IMG/VR virus record: IMGVR_UViG_3300043427_003491
Coordinates: 1 to 33,903 of that record
From: a virus
Length of the DNA: 33,903 bases
Reading direction: 5' to 3' (one strand)
Both the position numbers and the translations under genes were made by a program. This document shows, piece after piece, positions 1 to 11,395 of this stretch. Numbering within the stretch: position 1 is the first letter of the stretch; each line of letters opens with the position of its first letter. The notes below the pieces were generated by a model, which worked only from the letters and a program-made list of their open reading frames with translations, was not told the DNA's origin and searched no databases.

Positions 1-2
1 CC

Positions 3-3000
3 TTAATTCTCACCAGTTTGATAAAAATGATTTGGGATGGTAATAGTTCCATTAGCATAATTGACACGAGTTTCATTCGCTGGGTTAAATCTTTTTTCAA
101 AAATTGGTATTCCTTCATAATTTGCATCATAATCTAACCTATTAATTCTATTTGCCTGAGCTCCATTATAAAAATCCAAAACAAAAGTGTCTATCGATGG
201 TCCCAAAACAAGAGGTTCTGGAATGTTTATGGTTTCATATAGGTTATAAAATGCTTCTGCAAAATATTTTATTTCAACATTTGCTGTTCCCAGTTGTGGA
301 TTTTTATAAAATTTAAATGTATAGTTAAAATCATCCTTTTCTATACCAAAAGTTCCAATACCAGTTGCATAATCATTGATGGATAGTAAAGGATATTGTG
401 TAGTATATGTAGCTCCAAATCCTTCATAGACATCTAAAACTAAAAACTGATGTAACTCACTACTCGATCCTACACTAACGCATACTTTTGCTCTAAAAGA
501 TGATATTTCTTGTCTAGAATATGTGACAATACCAACAGATGAAGATGCGGAAGTTTGGGTGAATTTAGATTCATAACGAGCACTTCTTACTGAGTCAAAT
601 GGTTGTCCATTATCAACAAAGTAAAATGTACCTATTCCTAAAGATGTTGGCCCAAAAACAGTAGCTCTGGTGTTAATTCTAATTGAATTATCTGTATCAT
701 TTAAATAATTTAGACGAAGAACACCATCATCAACCGAGGGAATTAAATCTCCAAGAAATTCATTTGAGAAATTTGTTGTTCTAGAATAAGTTTCATAATC
801 ATAACGTGTAATGTAAGTGTCTGTACCATCATAAACAATATATGCTTCTGCAAAACAAATAGTATTAGTAGTTAAATCGGTTAATTGAACAGTAGCAACT
901 ATATTCCGATAATTTGCATCAAATTCAAGAATAGAAGTTGTTATTCCTGACGATACAAATTTGGAAGAGGTTTGAATATTTACAAATCCAATCGAAGTAC
1001 TTCCTATACCTGTAGATGATGTATTTGGAACACTTGTTTTTATAGTTTTGATATCATAATCTTCATTGAATGGATCGATTGGATCAAATCTCACTCTAAA
1101 ATTTTGAAAATCATCAATAAATCCATCAATTTCACCAATTTTTGGTACGGCATTAGTTAGACTAGCTTTTTGTAAAGTAAATACATCATTATTATTATTA
1201 ACAATAATTACAACATCAGTCAGTTGAGCTACGGCTCCAACTGAGTTTGTAATTTGAATTAAATATTGCCCATAATTATCTGTTGAGTCGGTGATGAACA
1301 AATCAGCGTATCCAGGAGCTGGAGTATCATTATTTGTAAATTGTGTAGAAATATCATCTATTTGTAAAGCTCTGTTAGTAATACACTTAATGTAACTACT
1401 TAATTTTTTATTTTTTAATTTTATAAATTTAGATGCATTTAATGTAGTATTAACGCTATAATCAATTCCAAATACATAGTTGTTGATTGTATCAACTCTT
1501 TTTTCTTCTTGCAAATCATATATAAAAGTTGACTGATCAAGACCGTTAATTCTATCTCCAGATTCTGCAGACATTTCAATTTGTGTATCTGCAAAGTTTT
1601 TAAATCCTGCGGGATGTAATAAAGAATTTACCTCTGCATTTAAATTTTCATACTGCAAAGAACTTCTAATTGAATATGATAGATTTTGATAATAATCACT
1701 ATCAAAAATAAATTGAACATTATCACTTAATTTTCCAATATCATCAACCCAATTATATACAATCTCAGTAGAGTAATCAGTTTCAAAAATACCATCTCTG
1801 GTAAAAATTTCACTAATAGTTGCCAGAGCTCCTGATGAAGAACCACGGACTATTGTACCTTTACGTAAATCATCATTACCTTCAATTAAAACAATTCCAC
1901 TGTCAAAAGACTTTAATATTAAATCTGAATCAATAAAGTTATTATTTACTAATATTTTTAATTTCTCACCGTCTACAAATGGTGATAAATTAACTGGACT
2001 CAAGGTTATTGAAAATGTTGGATAACTTGAAGCTTTTATTATACTTGCGAAAGAATCTTGAATAAATGATATGCTTCCAGGGTCATTTGTATAGTTTGAA
2101 ATATCTAATTCAACTACTGCAGGTATTGTATTTGAGTATGAAACTACTTCAAAGAAGTTAAATCCTAGTTCTACTGAATTTATTCCAGTTCCACTGTCAT
2201 CATCTCTTTTAATTCCTTCAACAAATACTTTTTCCCCAACATTAAACACGTTTTGACTGAAACCCAAAACAGGAGTCGTTAACGTACATGTTACAATTCC
2301 TACTGAAGAGGCTTGTGCAGTATCTACTGATACCCCATTTGTATTATTTACTGCTGCAACAACAAAGTCTAATGGATTACTAGAAGTTCCATATGGCTTA
2401 TTAATTATATTAACGTCAGTAACAGTATTTGGCTCATATTTAGCTTCCAGCAAACTTTCAGTTAATCTAATTTCACCTGTTTTATCTGCAAAAATAATAT
2501 CAGGAGCTCCTAAATATCCACTTCCGCCGGATGTTACAGTGACATCTTCCAAATATTGATAATTTTTAATAGAACATTTAAATATTTTTTTTGAAAATGG
2601 TCTTAAAGTTTTATCTGAAGAATATTCATATCCTTGGTTAAATAACTTAGTTTCTACTATTTTTCCTATAGTAGAAGTTGTTGGGGAAATAAAAGCCCCC
2701 ACTCCAGTTTGAGAATCTACTGTTTCAAATGATGGAAGATTGGTATAATTTGAACCAGTTGATAAAACTTTAACATTGTTTATTGGACCAAGAGCAGTTT
2801 TTGATGATGTTGAATATTTTATCGTTGAACAATCCTCATTATCATATGATAAGGATTCCGGAGTTTCTAAAAGATTAACTGTAAATGTGGTGCTAGATGA
2901 AGATACCGTGTTTATTCCAATTTCAGAAACTTTATATTCACCACTGTAAGAGCTCTTAATATAATTAATTTGGGAGGCATTTTTAACGCTGTTATCTGGA

Positions 3001-6000
3001 GATATCACTTCTCCAGACTTTTCTAAACTGTAAAATAAAGTTTTAGGTAAATCATTACTATATTTTAAAGTTAATTGTGAACCAGAATATCCTACACTAC
3101 CAACACCAGATACGCTAAAACTATTTGTATTTGCTATCGAAATAAATTCTCTTTGAAATTCTTTATCTGAGAATAATTTGAAATTATATCCTCTCAAAGA
3201 ATCATCAGACAAATCTATGCTTAAATTATTACCAATGATTGGATTTAGTTCTGGATTAATTTTTGAAATTGTTTGACCACTTCCACCAATAGTCCCCCCA
3301 AAACTCACGACTTTGGGTGGATTAATTTCTAAAGATTTATATGTTTCTGATAATTGAATGTTGTCTTTATCTACTACCAAAACAAAATATGTTCCGGTAC
3401 TTAAACCTGATGCTACGGTTGTTGTACTATTATATAAAACTTTATCGCCAGTTTTGAATATATGATTTGGAACTTGAATAATATTATTGTTTGTGTTTAT
3501 TCCAGATGGTTCAATATTTGTAGTTTGATTAATAATTTTGTTAGTAAATGAATCAAGTTTTATAGCAAGAGGACTTGTAGTTCCTATTCCTATAGATTTA
3601 TTTGGTTCAACAGTCAGTGTTACTGTGTCTCCAATTTTCAATCCATGATCGGTAGAAACTGATACTTTTGCTTCTATTCTATTAACTTTTCCTAATACTT
3701 GATTATCTACTGTTTGAATTTGATAGTCAAAAACGTTTGAACTTCCTCTATTTAAAAATACTAGTGGTTTTGGTTCTGTAGATAATGTTAGTACCTCTTG
3801 AGTATTATAGAAAATGAAAGAAGTTGTACTTCCAATTCCAACAGATTCTGCTTTGACTGTTAAAGTTCCTGCAGCATTTCTTCCTGATACTATTCTGATT
3901 GGGTAATACTTATCTTTTATGAGAGATGTGGATCCAACTGCTGTCTTTGTTCCAGTTCCAGGTGCTGATACTAAAGCATTGTTTGTGGTGAATCCTGATA
4001 TTGCGGAACTACCTAACCACAAGTATGCAGATCCAGTCGAAGTAACTGTAATTGTATTAATGCCAGTATTTGTAGATTTATAATATCCAAAGAATTGCCA
4101 ACTAAAGTTAGTATCGGATAATCCATAACTATCTAACTGGTGAATATTTGTCGTTATACCAGTATCGTTGGATGAGTTGAAAAATGTTAGTGAATCTGCA
4201 AAATATCCTGTATATTTTTTACCATAGAGTCCTAATAATAAATTTTGTCCAACAGGACCATATTCTGTAGATAATCCAATAAAATCTCCACCATTATTAA
4301 TTGCATAGAAAGTTTGAGAATTTATATCAGATTCAGATAACGGTATTCTAAATGTAGAAATACCAGTAGTAACTATCCCACTTTCAACAGAAAAATAATC
4401 TGCATTAATTGGTTTTGAAAATCTTATTAAATCTCCTGTCTTTATCTTATGATTTTGTAAATATATGCTAGATCCGACAAGATTTCTAATTAATGGAGTA
4501 GAACTAGTTGTTCCAATTCCAACAGAAGTTTTTCCAGATATAGAATACAATGAAGTTACAGCAGCACCTACAATTGTACTTACACCAACAGATTCCTGTG
4601 GATTGAAGAAGAATTGTTTAGTAAATGATGAATCAAAATCATCTACTGTTTCTTTAATTGTAAATGTATCTGGAAGATAATCAACTACAACCGTATTGAC
4701 TCCAACATAAGAATTATCAGATTGAGATCTTCTTACTCTGAGTATATTTTGATTTTTTATGATATCAATTATTCCAAATATTTCAGAATTAATTTTAATA
4801 CTACTTCCTATAGAGACAGTTTCTGGGATATTTGATACATATATATCGGTAATAATTCCTGGTTGAGAATTAGATAAGATATCTTTAGATATAACAGTTC
4901 TAAAAGATGTGACTCCTATTTGATAAGTTTTATTTAAAATATTAAGTCCACTAGTTAAACCAGAGATATTAACATAATCAGCATTATCAAAATTATGATA
5001 AGGTGAAACTTTAATTTGAATTTCATCCTTATTAGTTTTCTTTAATACAACGTTGTCATATGAATTTAATGTTGTTTTAATATCTAAAATTTCCTTTCCA
5101 TCTACAGTATTTACTTTTACATCTAGACCAGAACCGGTTACATCTTCTTTAAACACTACAGAATCACCAACTCTATAATCTGTACCTGCATTTAGGATTT
5201 CAAATCCATCAATCACACCTTTAAGTGTTGATTCAATTATGGACGATTGATTTGTATTTTCAAAAGATTCTATAAATCCATCATTGGATGCATATAAATC
5301 ATTTGCTTTATATGGAAAAGTGTTCCTCAAAAGTGATGAATTATTAAAATCAAATGATTGATTTAATGTTTTATTTTCTTCAACATATTCGTTTCTATAT
5401 CTATTTCCTATAAAATATGGGAAAGATGGTATAATTTGTGATCCAGCACTTTTTGTGGTTGTAAAGTATGCATATATGCCATCAGGAAATTCTGGAGTTT
5501 TGGTATATCTACCATTGCATTCATCTAAATCACCGGAATTAGTGTAGACATAATCTTCAACAAAAAATCCTTCCGGAAATATAGATGGTCTGTTAGTAAC
5601 TGAACTAGCATCTAACTGATAACTAGAAACTAATCTTTTTGGTGAAGATGCAGAATCATTGGGATCTGAAAGTCCAAAAGATCCATATATTGGATTTCCA
5701 TCATAAGCCCATCCAATTATTGGAGAATGAGCTAAAGTAGTCTCAGAATCATCACCTAAAGAAGATCTAACTTGAGAATTGTATCCTAGTGTAAAATATT
5801 GTAAACTATTGTCTCCATATATTAAATCATTACCAAATCTACTCGTTAGATTTACAGTCAAATCTCTCAGAAAAACATCGATAATAGCATTTTTTCCTGG
5901 AGAAACTATTTTTATTTTTGCATAAGAGTATCCAATTCCAGGATTTAAAATTCTCACTTCAACTATTCTTTTATTTTTAACAACTGCTCTTAGTGAAGCA

Positions 6001-9000
6001 CCCGATCCATCACCCTCAACAACTAAATCTGGAACGGAACTATAATTAATACCTCCAAAATTAATTTGTGTGTTTATGATAGATCCAAGAGATAAAACTG
6101 GTACAATCTCTGCACCATTTCCTGGTATTACTTTAATTATTGGTTTTTTGTTTAAATTGATAACATCTGAACCATAATTTTGTCCTTCTTCATAAACATA
6201 AGCATCTATTATTTCACCTCTAACCACTGGAGTAGCAGTTATAACACCAACAACTTCTCTAAAAGTTACTATTCCACTGTTAATTGAAATGTTTACTTTT
6301 ATTTCGGGGTAACTAAAATACTGATACCCAGTTCCTTTTGAATAAATTTTAGAATACTTTTCTAAATTAAAATTTTCTAAATTTGTGCATCCTATCCCAC
6401 AATCAGATAATCTAAAAGAATCGTTATCTAAAACCAAAACTTTATATTCAGTATTTGATGATAATCCTACAATTGGAGTGGATTGATAATTATAAATTAC
6501 AGTTTCTCCAGTTTTAAATCCATGATTTTTAAAACTGATGGTGTGATTTTCCGTAGATATTCCTGCAGGTTTAACAATCAGTTTTCTATTAGTGTATCCA
6601 GAACCACTATCAACTACTTTAATTTTTGTTAGATATTTTTTATTGTTTAATGTTTGGAATAAATGAGTTCCAAATGCATTGATTGTTGTAAATCCTACAG
6701 TATTAATTCCAGAATTATAATCTAGTAATGAAGGATATAATATAATTGATTTTGAATTAATTACTTTTGGATAATATATGTTTGAATTTTTTAAAAATTT
6801 ACCACTTGAAGCATTACTTCCCTTAAAATTACCAATTCCTAGAGGTGAATTTGAATTTGACGAATATACGATAGGTTCGCCATCAAAAAAGTAGTGAGGA
6901 CTATCAAAAAGAACTACTTCATTTATTAAATCTATATTATTACCTTTAAAATAAACTTTTCTACTTCTTGCCTCAATTATAGGTTCAAAAACAGCACCAG
7001 AACCATTTCCACCACTTACACCTATAGAAACTATTTTATCTAAATCAAACTCTTGTAAATCAATTAAAACATCTTTAAATGAACCAGAAACTACTGGTTG
7101 AATCTTGGCTCCGTTTCCAACTTCATTTGATATATTAATTTCTGGAGGATTTATTACATCATATCCTTCACCTCCACTAACTATTTTTGCAGACTTGATA
7201 GGTCCATAATAAACTTTATCTACAAATTTATAATTTAAAATTTCAACACCGTTTATTAAAATTCCAGTTGCACCCGAAACTGTTTCTTTACCTGGATTTA
7301 ATCTAGATGTTTGATTATTGGGAAATTTTTTAAGTATTTTTTGTGGGAATATTTTTTTACCTTTTTGAATAGAAAGGGAAAATGTGTGAGCACCAAGGCA
7401 ATCTTGAGGATTTATTGGAATGTCAATCTCAATATAATCATCAATATCAACAAAAGAAAGTGAATCGTAGAGTCTAATAGTACTACTATCGAGAACTTTT
7501 ATGTAATACTCACCCTCCTTCAATCCAACTATTGGTGAATTTCCTGGAGTATAATAAATTTTATCACCAGTTAAAAATGGAACTGATGAAAATCCTTTTG
7601 AAAAATTTTCAGAACCAGGAGAAAAATCAAAAGTAATTGAAGTATATTGCTCCTTTACTGTGTCCCTATTTGTAATATATTGACTACTAATTTCAGGAAT
7701 GGTTAATTCAAATATACTATTTGTTATGGGATATTCTGGAAGAGAGTTCGATGCAATATACAAATCATTATTATCATCAGTATAGACATTTTGTATATTA
7801 CATAAAACATTATTGCCAAATTCAATATTTGTTCCCGAACTAGAAGCTTTTTTTAATTTTCTTCTAATATCTAAATCTAAATTGAAATAAGATTTTGATG
7901 GGTCTCCGGGGTTAAATGCTAAACCATCTTTATCTAATAAATTTGTTAAAATTATTCTATTTAATGTTGGAATGCTACTTACAGTACACCCTTCGGAAGA
8001 AACAATATTTTGAGTTCCTCTGATTAGAATTTCTACTTCATCTCCAACTTTCAAACTAGACTTATCAACAATAGTTTGAGTATCAAATGTATTTGATCCT
8101 ACATACTTAACAAAATATCTGGATGTTGTATTATAGATTAATGAATTAGAAAAAATTTCACTATATTTTTTGTTTACTGGAGGATTTTTGATTTCTTTAC
8201 CAACTCCACCAACAGAAATAAGTTCTCCAACGTTTGCAAGAATAAAAGTATTTTTAGGTACAAACTTTGAAATAATGCTAGTTAATCTAAATCTAACTTC
8301 TTTATTTTTATCACCGTTTTCATATCCATAATAGTATTCATCACTGGTGATATTACTACCAATTTCTATCTCAGGGTCTACACCTACACAACCTAAAAAT
8401 TGATTAATAGTTTTATACTCATATGTAATAGTATTATCATCAACTACTAATTTTCCAGTTTCTCCAAAAGAAATAGTGGAATCTACAGTAATAACTGAAG
8501 AACCTATAGAAACTTTTTCAATCGTTCTTGTTTGAGGTGTAACTGAAAATACACCGTCAACACCACTATCACCCTCATTATCAATATATAAATCTAATTT
8601 GTAATATAACTGTCCATTTCTAGATATTGCTTCTACATTTGAAACTGATCCTGTTGCTTGATCATTAGTAGACTTTTTAATACCTTGACCAATTAAGTTT
8701 ACTGGATTTCCAGATATGGGACTTATTACAACAATTTTTCTTTTTATATAATTTGCAGAAGAAGGTTTGATTACATATTGCTCTAAGTTAACAATTTTAG
8801 GTTTTTCATTATATAAGATTTTAAATAAAATATCAAATGATGCTTCAGTTCCTTTTGACTTATAAAAGTCCTTTGCTCTACTTATAAAAGTTCCTGAATT
8901 TAACTCAGGGACAAAATTATAATTTTCTAATCCGGGTGTAAAAGTATATCTTAATTTGTTATAAAATTCTGTTAAAAATAGTTTACTAAGATTGACAACC

Positions 9001-9464
9001 GTAGAATTTTGAACATGAGAATCTGAGGAGGTTGTTTCAAAAACTAATTCACCTTGGTCTAATGAATCATGATAACTAGATATTCCACTAAATCCTCTAA
9101 CACAACCTGTGAAGGAATTTGTAGTAATACCTGTATATGTAATAATTTCATTATCTATCTTAAAAAGTCCATAAGTATTTGGATATCCTTTGGTACTTTC
9201 AACAGATATTACATCACTTTCGGAAGTAATATCGGCAGTTAATTTAGTATTTGTTCCAATTATTTCTGGGTCTAAGAGTTCAACTTTTATATACTTATCT
9301 AAATTCTCACCAATATCTACTGGACCGGATTGATATTCCTGAGAAATATAGTATTGTTTTAGAAAATCTACTGTTTTAGGACTTTCATCTAAAATAAATT
9401 CAGGTAACTGATTTTCAACTATTTGTTGAATTTTAATCCTAGTATCAAAACCAGTCTGTATCAT
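3..9464 (-). CDS. Very large baseplate-associated structural protein (gp7 position), YHYH-type motif
   Basis: 3153 residues, complete. It starts 1 nt after the gene 6 stop (separating base at 9465), so it is the third gene of the gp25-gp6 operon. In T4 the gene after 6 is the wedge gene 7 (about 1030 residues); cyanophages carry much larger proteins here, so a baseplate or tail-fibre-like structural role is inferred from position. Around residue 1258 is GWAYDGNPIYGSFG, which matches the core of YHYH-domain proteins. A recurring beta-type motif (v-x-s-G-G-x-G-Y-x-x-P-x-I) appears near residues 758, 951, 1421, 2233 and 2310, with Gly/Ser/Thr/Asn-rich stretches between, as in elongated fibrous proteins. 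The N-terminal 230 residues (FYKSKGTEASFDILFKILYNE) look like the wedge-attachment part. Structural role likely; exact part uncertain. Confidence 0.8.
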   Translation of the reverse strand: MIQTGFDTRIKIQQIVENQLPEFILDESPKTVDFLKQYYISQEYQSGPVDIGENLDKYIKVELLDPEIIGTNTKLTADITSESDVISVESTKGYPNTYGLFKIDNEIITYTGITTNSFTGCVRGFSGISSYHDSLDQGELVFETTSSDSHVQNSTVVNLSKLFLTEFYNKLRYTFTPGLENYNFVPELNSGTFISRAKDFYKSKGTEASFDILFKILYNEKPKIVNLEQYVIKPSSANYIKRKIVVISPISGNPVNLIGQGIKKSTNDQATGSVSNVEAISRNGQLYYKLDLYIDNEGDSGVDGVFSVTPQTRTIEKVSIGSSVITVDSTISFGETGKLVVDDNTITYEYKTINQFLGCVGVDPEIEIGSNITSDEYYYGYENGDKNKEVRFRLTSIISKFVPKNTFILANVGELISVGGVGKEIKNPPVNKKYSEIFSNSLIYNTTSRYFVKYVGSNTFDTQTIVDKSSLKVGDEVEILIRGTQNIVSSEGCTVSSIPTLNRIILTNLLDKDGLAFNPGDPSKSYFNLDLDIRRKLKKASSSGTNIEFGNNVLCNIQNVYTDDNNDLYIASNSLPEYPITNSIFELTIPEISSQYITNRDTVKEQYTSITFDFSPGSENFSKGFSSVPFLTGDKIYYTPGNSPIVGLKEGEYYIKVLDSSTIRLYDSLSFVDIDDYIEIDIPINPQDCLGAHTFSLSIQKGKKIFPQKILKKFPNNQTSRLNPGKETVSGATGILINGVEILNYKFVDKVYYGPIKSAKIVSGGEGYDVINPPEINISNEVGNGAKIQPVVSGSFKDVLIDLQEFDLDKIVSIGVSGGNGSGAVFEPIIEARSRKVYFKGNNIDLINEVVLFDSPHYFFDGEPIVYSSNSNSPLGIGNFKGSNASSGKFLKNSNIYYPKVINSKSIILYPSLLDYNSGINTVGFTTINAFGTHLFQTLNNKKYLTKIKVVDSGSGYTNRKLIVKPAGISTENHTISFKNHGFKTGETVIYNYQSTPIVGLSSNTEYKVLVLDNDSFRLSDCGIGCTNLENFNLEKYSKIYSKGTGYQYFSYPEIKVNISINSGIVTFREVVGVITATPVVRGEIIDAYVYEEGQNYGSDVINLNKKPIIKVIPGNGAEIVPVLSLGSIINTQINFGGINYSSVPDLVVEGDGSGASLRAVVKNKRIVEVRILNPGIGYSYAKIKIVSPGKNAIIDVFLRDLTVNLTSRFGNDLIYGDNSLQYFTLGYNSQVRSSLGDDSETTLAHSPIIGWAYDGNPIYGSFGLSDPNDSASSPKRLVSSYQLDASSVTNRPSIFPEGFFVEDYVYTNSGDLDECNGRYTKTPEFPDGIYAYFTTTKSAGSQIIPSFPYFIGNRYRNEYVEENKTLNQSFDFNNSSLLRNTFPYKANDLYASNDGFIESFENTNQSSIIESTLKGVIDGFEILNAGTDYRVGDSVVFKEDVTGSGLDVKVNTVDGKEILDIKTTLNSYDNVVLKKTNKDEIQIKVSPYHNFDNADYVNISGLTSGLNILNKTYQIGVTSFRTVISKDILSNSQPGIITDIYVSNIPETVSIGSSIKINSEIFGIIDIIKNQNILRVRRSQSDNSYVGVNTVVVDYLPDTFTIKETVDDFDSSFTKQFFFNPQESVGVSTIVGAAVTSLYSISGKTSVGIGTTSSTPLIRNLVGSSIYLQNHKIKTGDLIRFSKPINADYFSVESGIVTTGISTFRIPLSESDINSQTFYAINNGGDFIGLSTEYGPVGQNLLLGLYGKKYTGYFADSLTFFNSSNDTGITTNIHQLDSYGLSDTNFSWQFFGYYKSTNTGINTITVTSTGSAYLWLGSSAISGFTTNNALVSAPGTGTKTAVGSTSLIKDKYYPIRIVSGRNAAGTLTVKAESVGIGSTTSFIFYNTQEVLTLSTEPKPLVFLNRGSSNVFDYQIQTVDNQVLGKVNRIEAKVSVSTDHGLKIGDTVTLTVEPNKSIGIGTTSPLAIKLDSFTNKIINQTTNIEPSGINTNNNIIQVPNHIFKTGDKVLYNSTTTVASGLSTGTYFVLVVDKDNIQLSETYKSLEINPPKVVSFGGTIGGSGQTISKINPELNPIIGNNLSIDLSDDSLRGYNFKLFSDKEFQREFISIANTNSFSVSGVGSVGYSGSQLTLKYSNDLPKTLFYSLEKSGEVISPDNSVKNASQINYIKSSYSGEYKVSEIGINTVSSSSTTFTVNLLETPESLSYDNEDCSTIKYSTSSKTALGPINNVKVLSTGSNYTNLPSFETVDSQTGVGAFISPTTSTIGKIVETKLFNQGYEYSSDKTLRPFSKKIFKCSIKNYQYLEDVTVTSGGSGYLGAPDIIFADKTGEIRLTESLLEAKYEPNTVTDVNIINKPYGTSSNPLDFVVAAVNNTNGVSVDTAQASSVGIVTCTLTTPVLGFSQNVFNVGEKVFVEGIKRDDDSGTGINSVELGFNFFEVVSYSNTIPAVVELDISNYTNDPGSISFIQDSFASIIKASSYPTFSITLSPVNLSPFVDGEKLKILVNNNFIDSDLILKSFDSGIVLIEGNDDLRKGTIVRGSSSGALATISEIFTRDGIFETDYSTEIVYNWVDDIGKLSDNVQFIFDSDYYQNLSYSIRSSLQYENLNAEVNSLLHPAGFKNFADTQIEMSAESGDRINGLDQSTFIYDLQEEKRVDTINNYVFGIDYSVNTTLNASKFIKLKNKKLSSYIKCITNRALQIDDISTQFTNNDTPAPGYADLFITDSTDNYGQYLIQITNSVGAVAQLTDVVIIVNNNNDVFTLQKASLTNAVPKIGEIDGFIDDFQNFRVRFDPIDPFNEDYDIKTIKTSVPNTSSTGIGSTSIGFVNIQTSSKFVSSGITTSILEFDANYRNIVATVQLTDLTTNTICFAEAYIVYDGTDTYITRYDYETYSRTTNFSNEFLGDLIPSVDDGVLRLNYLNDTDNSIRINTRATVFGPTSLGIGTFYFVDNGQPFDSVRSARYESKFTQTSASSSVGIVTYSRQEISSFRAKVCVSVGSSSELHQFLVLDVYEGFGATYTTQYPLLSINDYATGIGTFGIEKDDFNYTFKFYKNPQLGTANVEIKYFAEAFYNLYETINIPEPLVLGPSIDTFVLDFYNGAQANRINRLDYDANYEGIPIFEKRFNPANETRVNYANGTITIPNHFYQTGEN

Positions 9465-9465
9465 A

Positions 9466-11394
9466 TCATGACCTCGTTAAATTCCCGTTTGAATAACTTG
9501 AAGTGTAAAAATCTTTTACAAATGTAACACCAGATATATTATCTCCGGATGCAATTACATCTCTAACCATATTTATTTCACTTGCAGAAATGTCAAAATA
9601 AATATACAAGTCTTTTAATCCAACTATATCATTTGAATCTGGAAAAGCTTGAATCTCAATCACATTCGATGGTTTTACTGTAGATTCTATAATTATAGGT
9701 TCTGGTGCTCCTAAAAATATTTCACCTTTTTCATAATCCACATAACCAATTGAATTGGAAACTTTTACTGGTTGATTATCGACATTAAATCTAAACAAAA
9801 AGATATTTCCCCTTTTACTACCATCTAGAGTACCGTCTGCTTTTTTATATGGCTCGTCAGTTAAGTAAACTGTATCTTTCTGCCCAAATACTTTAAACCC
9901 TGTACTTTTTATATTGTACCCACCAACATTGACTATATGAAATCTGTTTCCGAAGCACAATTCATATGTAACTGGTGAACTTGGGATTACTTTTAAATCT
10001 CTTCTAATTCTTACCTTTGTAATATTAGATGTAATTGAATTATCTGAGTTATCAATAATTTGTTGAACTTTACTATACTTGAATCTTCCACCAAATTTGT
10101 TAAGATCTATAGAATTGGAATAATCAGTTAGAGTTTTTAAAATTTTTGATTTAAGACTGTCTACTGAAGAAACCAATGAATAGTTATAGTAAACAGATGA
10201 ATCAATTTCGACATATAGTACTTTTAAATCTATAATTTTCTGATTAACTCCAGATATTGAATATTGCTTTAATTTTGTTAAAATTTGTTCCTTATTAAAG
10301 TCGGAAACAAAAGTTCCATTTTTTGGTTTTATACTTATAGAAACTGATCCATATTCAGGAGGATCTAATTCTTCTCCACCCACAACAGAAACAGATTCTG
10401 TATCTGGATATATGTTTTTTATGATAGCCTCATAATCTCTACTTGTAACTGCTCTGTATTGTGACGAGTACAATCTAGGAGCAAAATATTTTATTGAGTT
10501 TATAGATTCGATTTCAGATCCATTTTGAGAAGATTGGACTGTGCTTATTGAAATTGCATCACTTATAAGTGGTGCATTTTTAGAGTCTCTGAAATTGCCC
10601 GCAAAAGAAAATTCACTTGCACCATTACCCTCTTCACCATCGGTAATAATATAAGTTACTGTAATTACTGAACTGTTATCTAACTTTTTACCAAGTATTC
10701 CATCACCGAATACAATTTCATATTTTTCATCTTGAACTTCTTGTATGAGATAAATTTTTGATTCATCTCCTATGTTTAAGATATTATCAATCTGTTGATA
10801 TTGTATCCCCAATCCATCATCACTAGGTCCTTTTACATAAACTCTAATTGTAGAACTATCAATAAATGAGTTTTCTATAATGAATCTCTGATTTATAGAT
10901 CCGTCAACAGTGAACTCTTTTCTTAAAAATGTTCCTTGATATATTGTTGTATCGGTAAACTGTGCCTGATTATTTTTAATTGGTACAGTTATATCATCTG
11001 GAACTGAAAAAACATATGAAGAGTTTGATGCTTTACCAACACAAACTAAACCAGATTTTAAAGTAATTGTCGGGCTTGTAGTTCCCTCTGGAATCGTAAC
11101 GTCAAAAGAAACTACTGCCTCTGAAGATTTTCTAGATCTTGGGACATATCCAATATTTCTTGCAAGAGAAACAACATTTTCTCTAAGAGTTGCTGAATCC
11201 AAGAAGGATTCATTTACAATCATATTAGAGTTAAATGCTGTAATATAAGTATTGTAGGCAAGGGTATCGATTAAGACAGAAAAATTAGACCCATCAAAAT
11301 CAAAATCCGTGAAATTGCTATTTGCACGGAGATAGTCTTTGATTGAAGTCTTAATCTGGTCGAAGTCTAAATTGGTAAATTTTGTAAAAGGCAT
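9466..11394 (-). CDS. 6: Baseplate wedge protein gp6
   Basis: 642 residues, close to T4 gp6 (660). The N-terminal pattern (TKFTNLDFDQIKTSIKDYLR, then a domain with NTYITAFNSNMIVNESFLDSA and RNIGYVPRSRKS) is characteristic of T4-type gp6 and gpJ-like wedge proteins. gp6 dimerises and links neighbouring wedges into the baseplate ring. It sits between gene 25 and the giant structural gene with 1-nt gaps at both ends, so the three are cotranscribed, probably from the late promoter at 11820. ATG start at 11394. Confidence 0.93.
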   Translation of the reverse strand: MPFTKFTNLDFDQIKTSIKDYLRANSNFTDFDFDGSNFSVLIDTLAYNTYITAFNSNMIVNESFLDSATLRENVVSLARNIGYVPRSRKSSEAVVSFDVTIPEGTTSPTITLKSGLVCVGKASNSSYVFSVPDDITVPIKNNQAQFTDTTIYQGTFLRKEFTVDGSINQRFIIENSFIDSSTIRVYVKGPSDDGLGIQYQQIDNILNIGDESKIYLIQEVQDEKYEIVFGDGILGKKLDNSSVITVTYIITDGEEGNGASEFSFAGNFRDSKNAPLISDAISISTVQSSQNGSEIESINSIKYFAPRLYSSQYRAVTSRDYEAIIKNIYPDTESVSVVGGEELDPPEYGSVSISIKPKNGTFVSDFNKEQILTKLKQYSISGVNQKIIDLKVLYVEIDSSVYYNYSLVSSVDSLKSKILKTLTDYSNSIDLNKFGGRFKYSKVQQIIDNSDNSITSNITKVRIRRDLKVIPSSPVTYELCFGNRFHIVNVGGYNIKSTGFKVFGQKDTVYLTDEPYKKADGTLDGSKRGNIFLFRFNVDNQPVKVSNSIGYVDYEKGEIFLGAPEPIIIESTVKPSNVIEIQAFPDSNDIVGLKDLYIYFDISASEINMVRDVIASGDNISGVTFVKDFYTSSYSNGNLTRS

Positions 11395-11395
11395 T

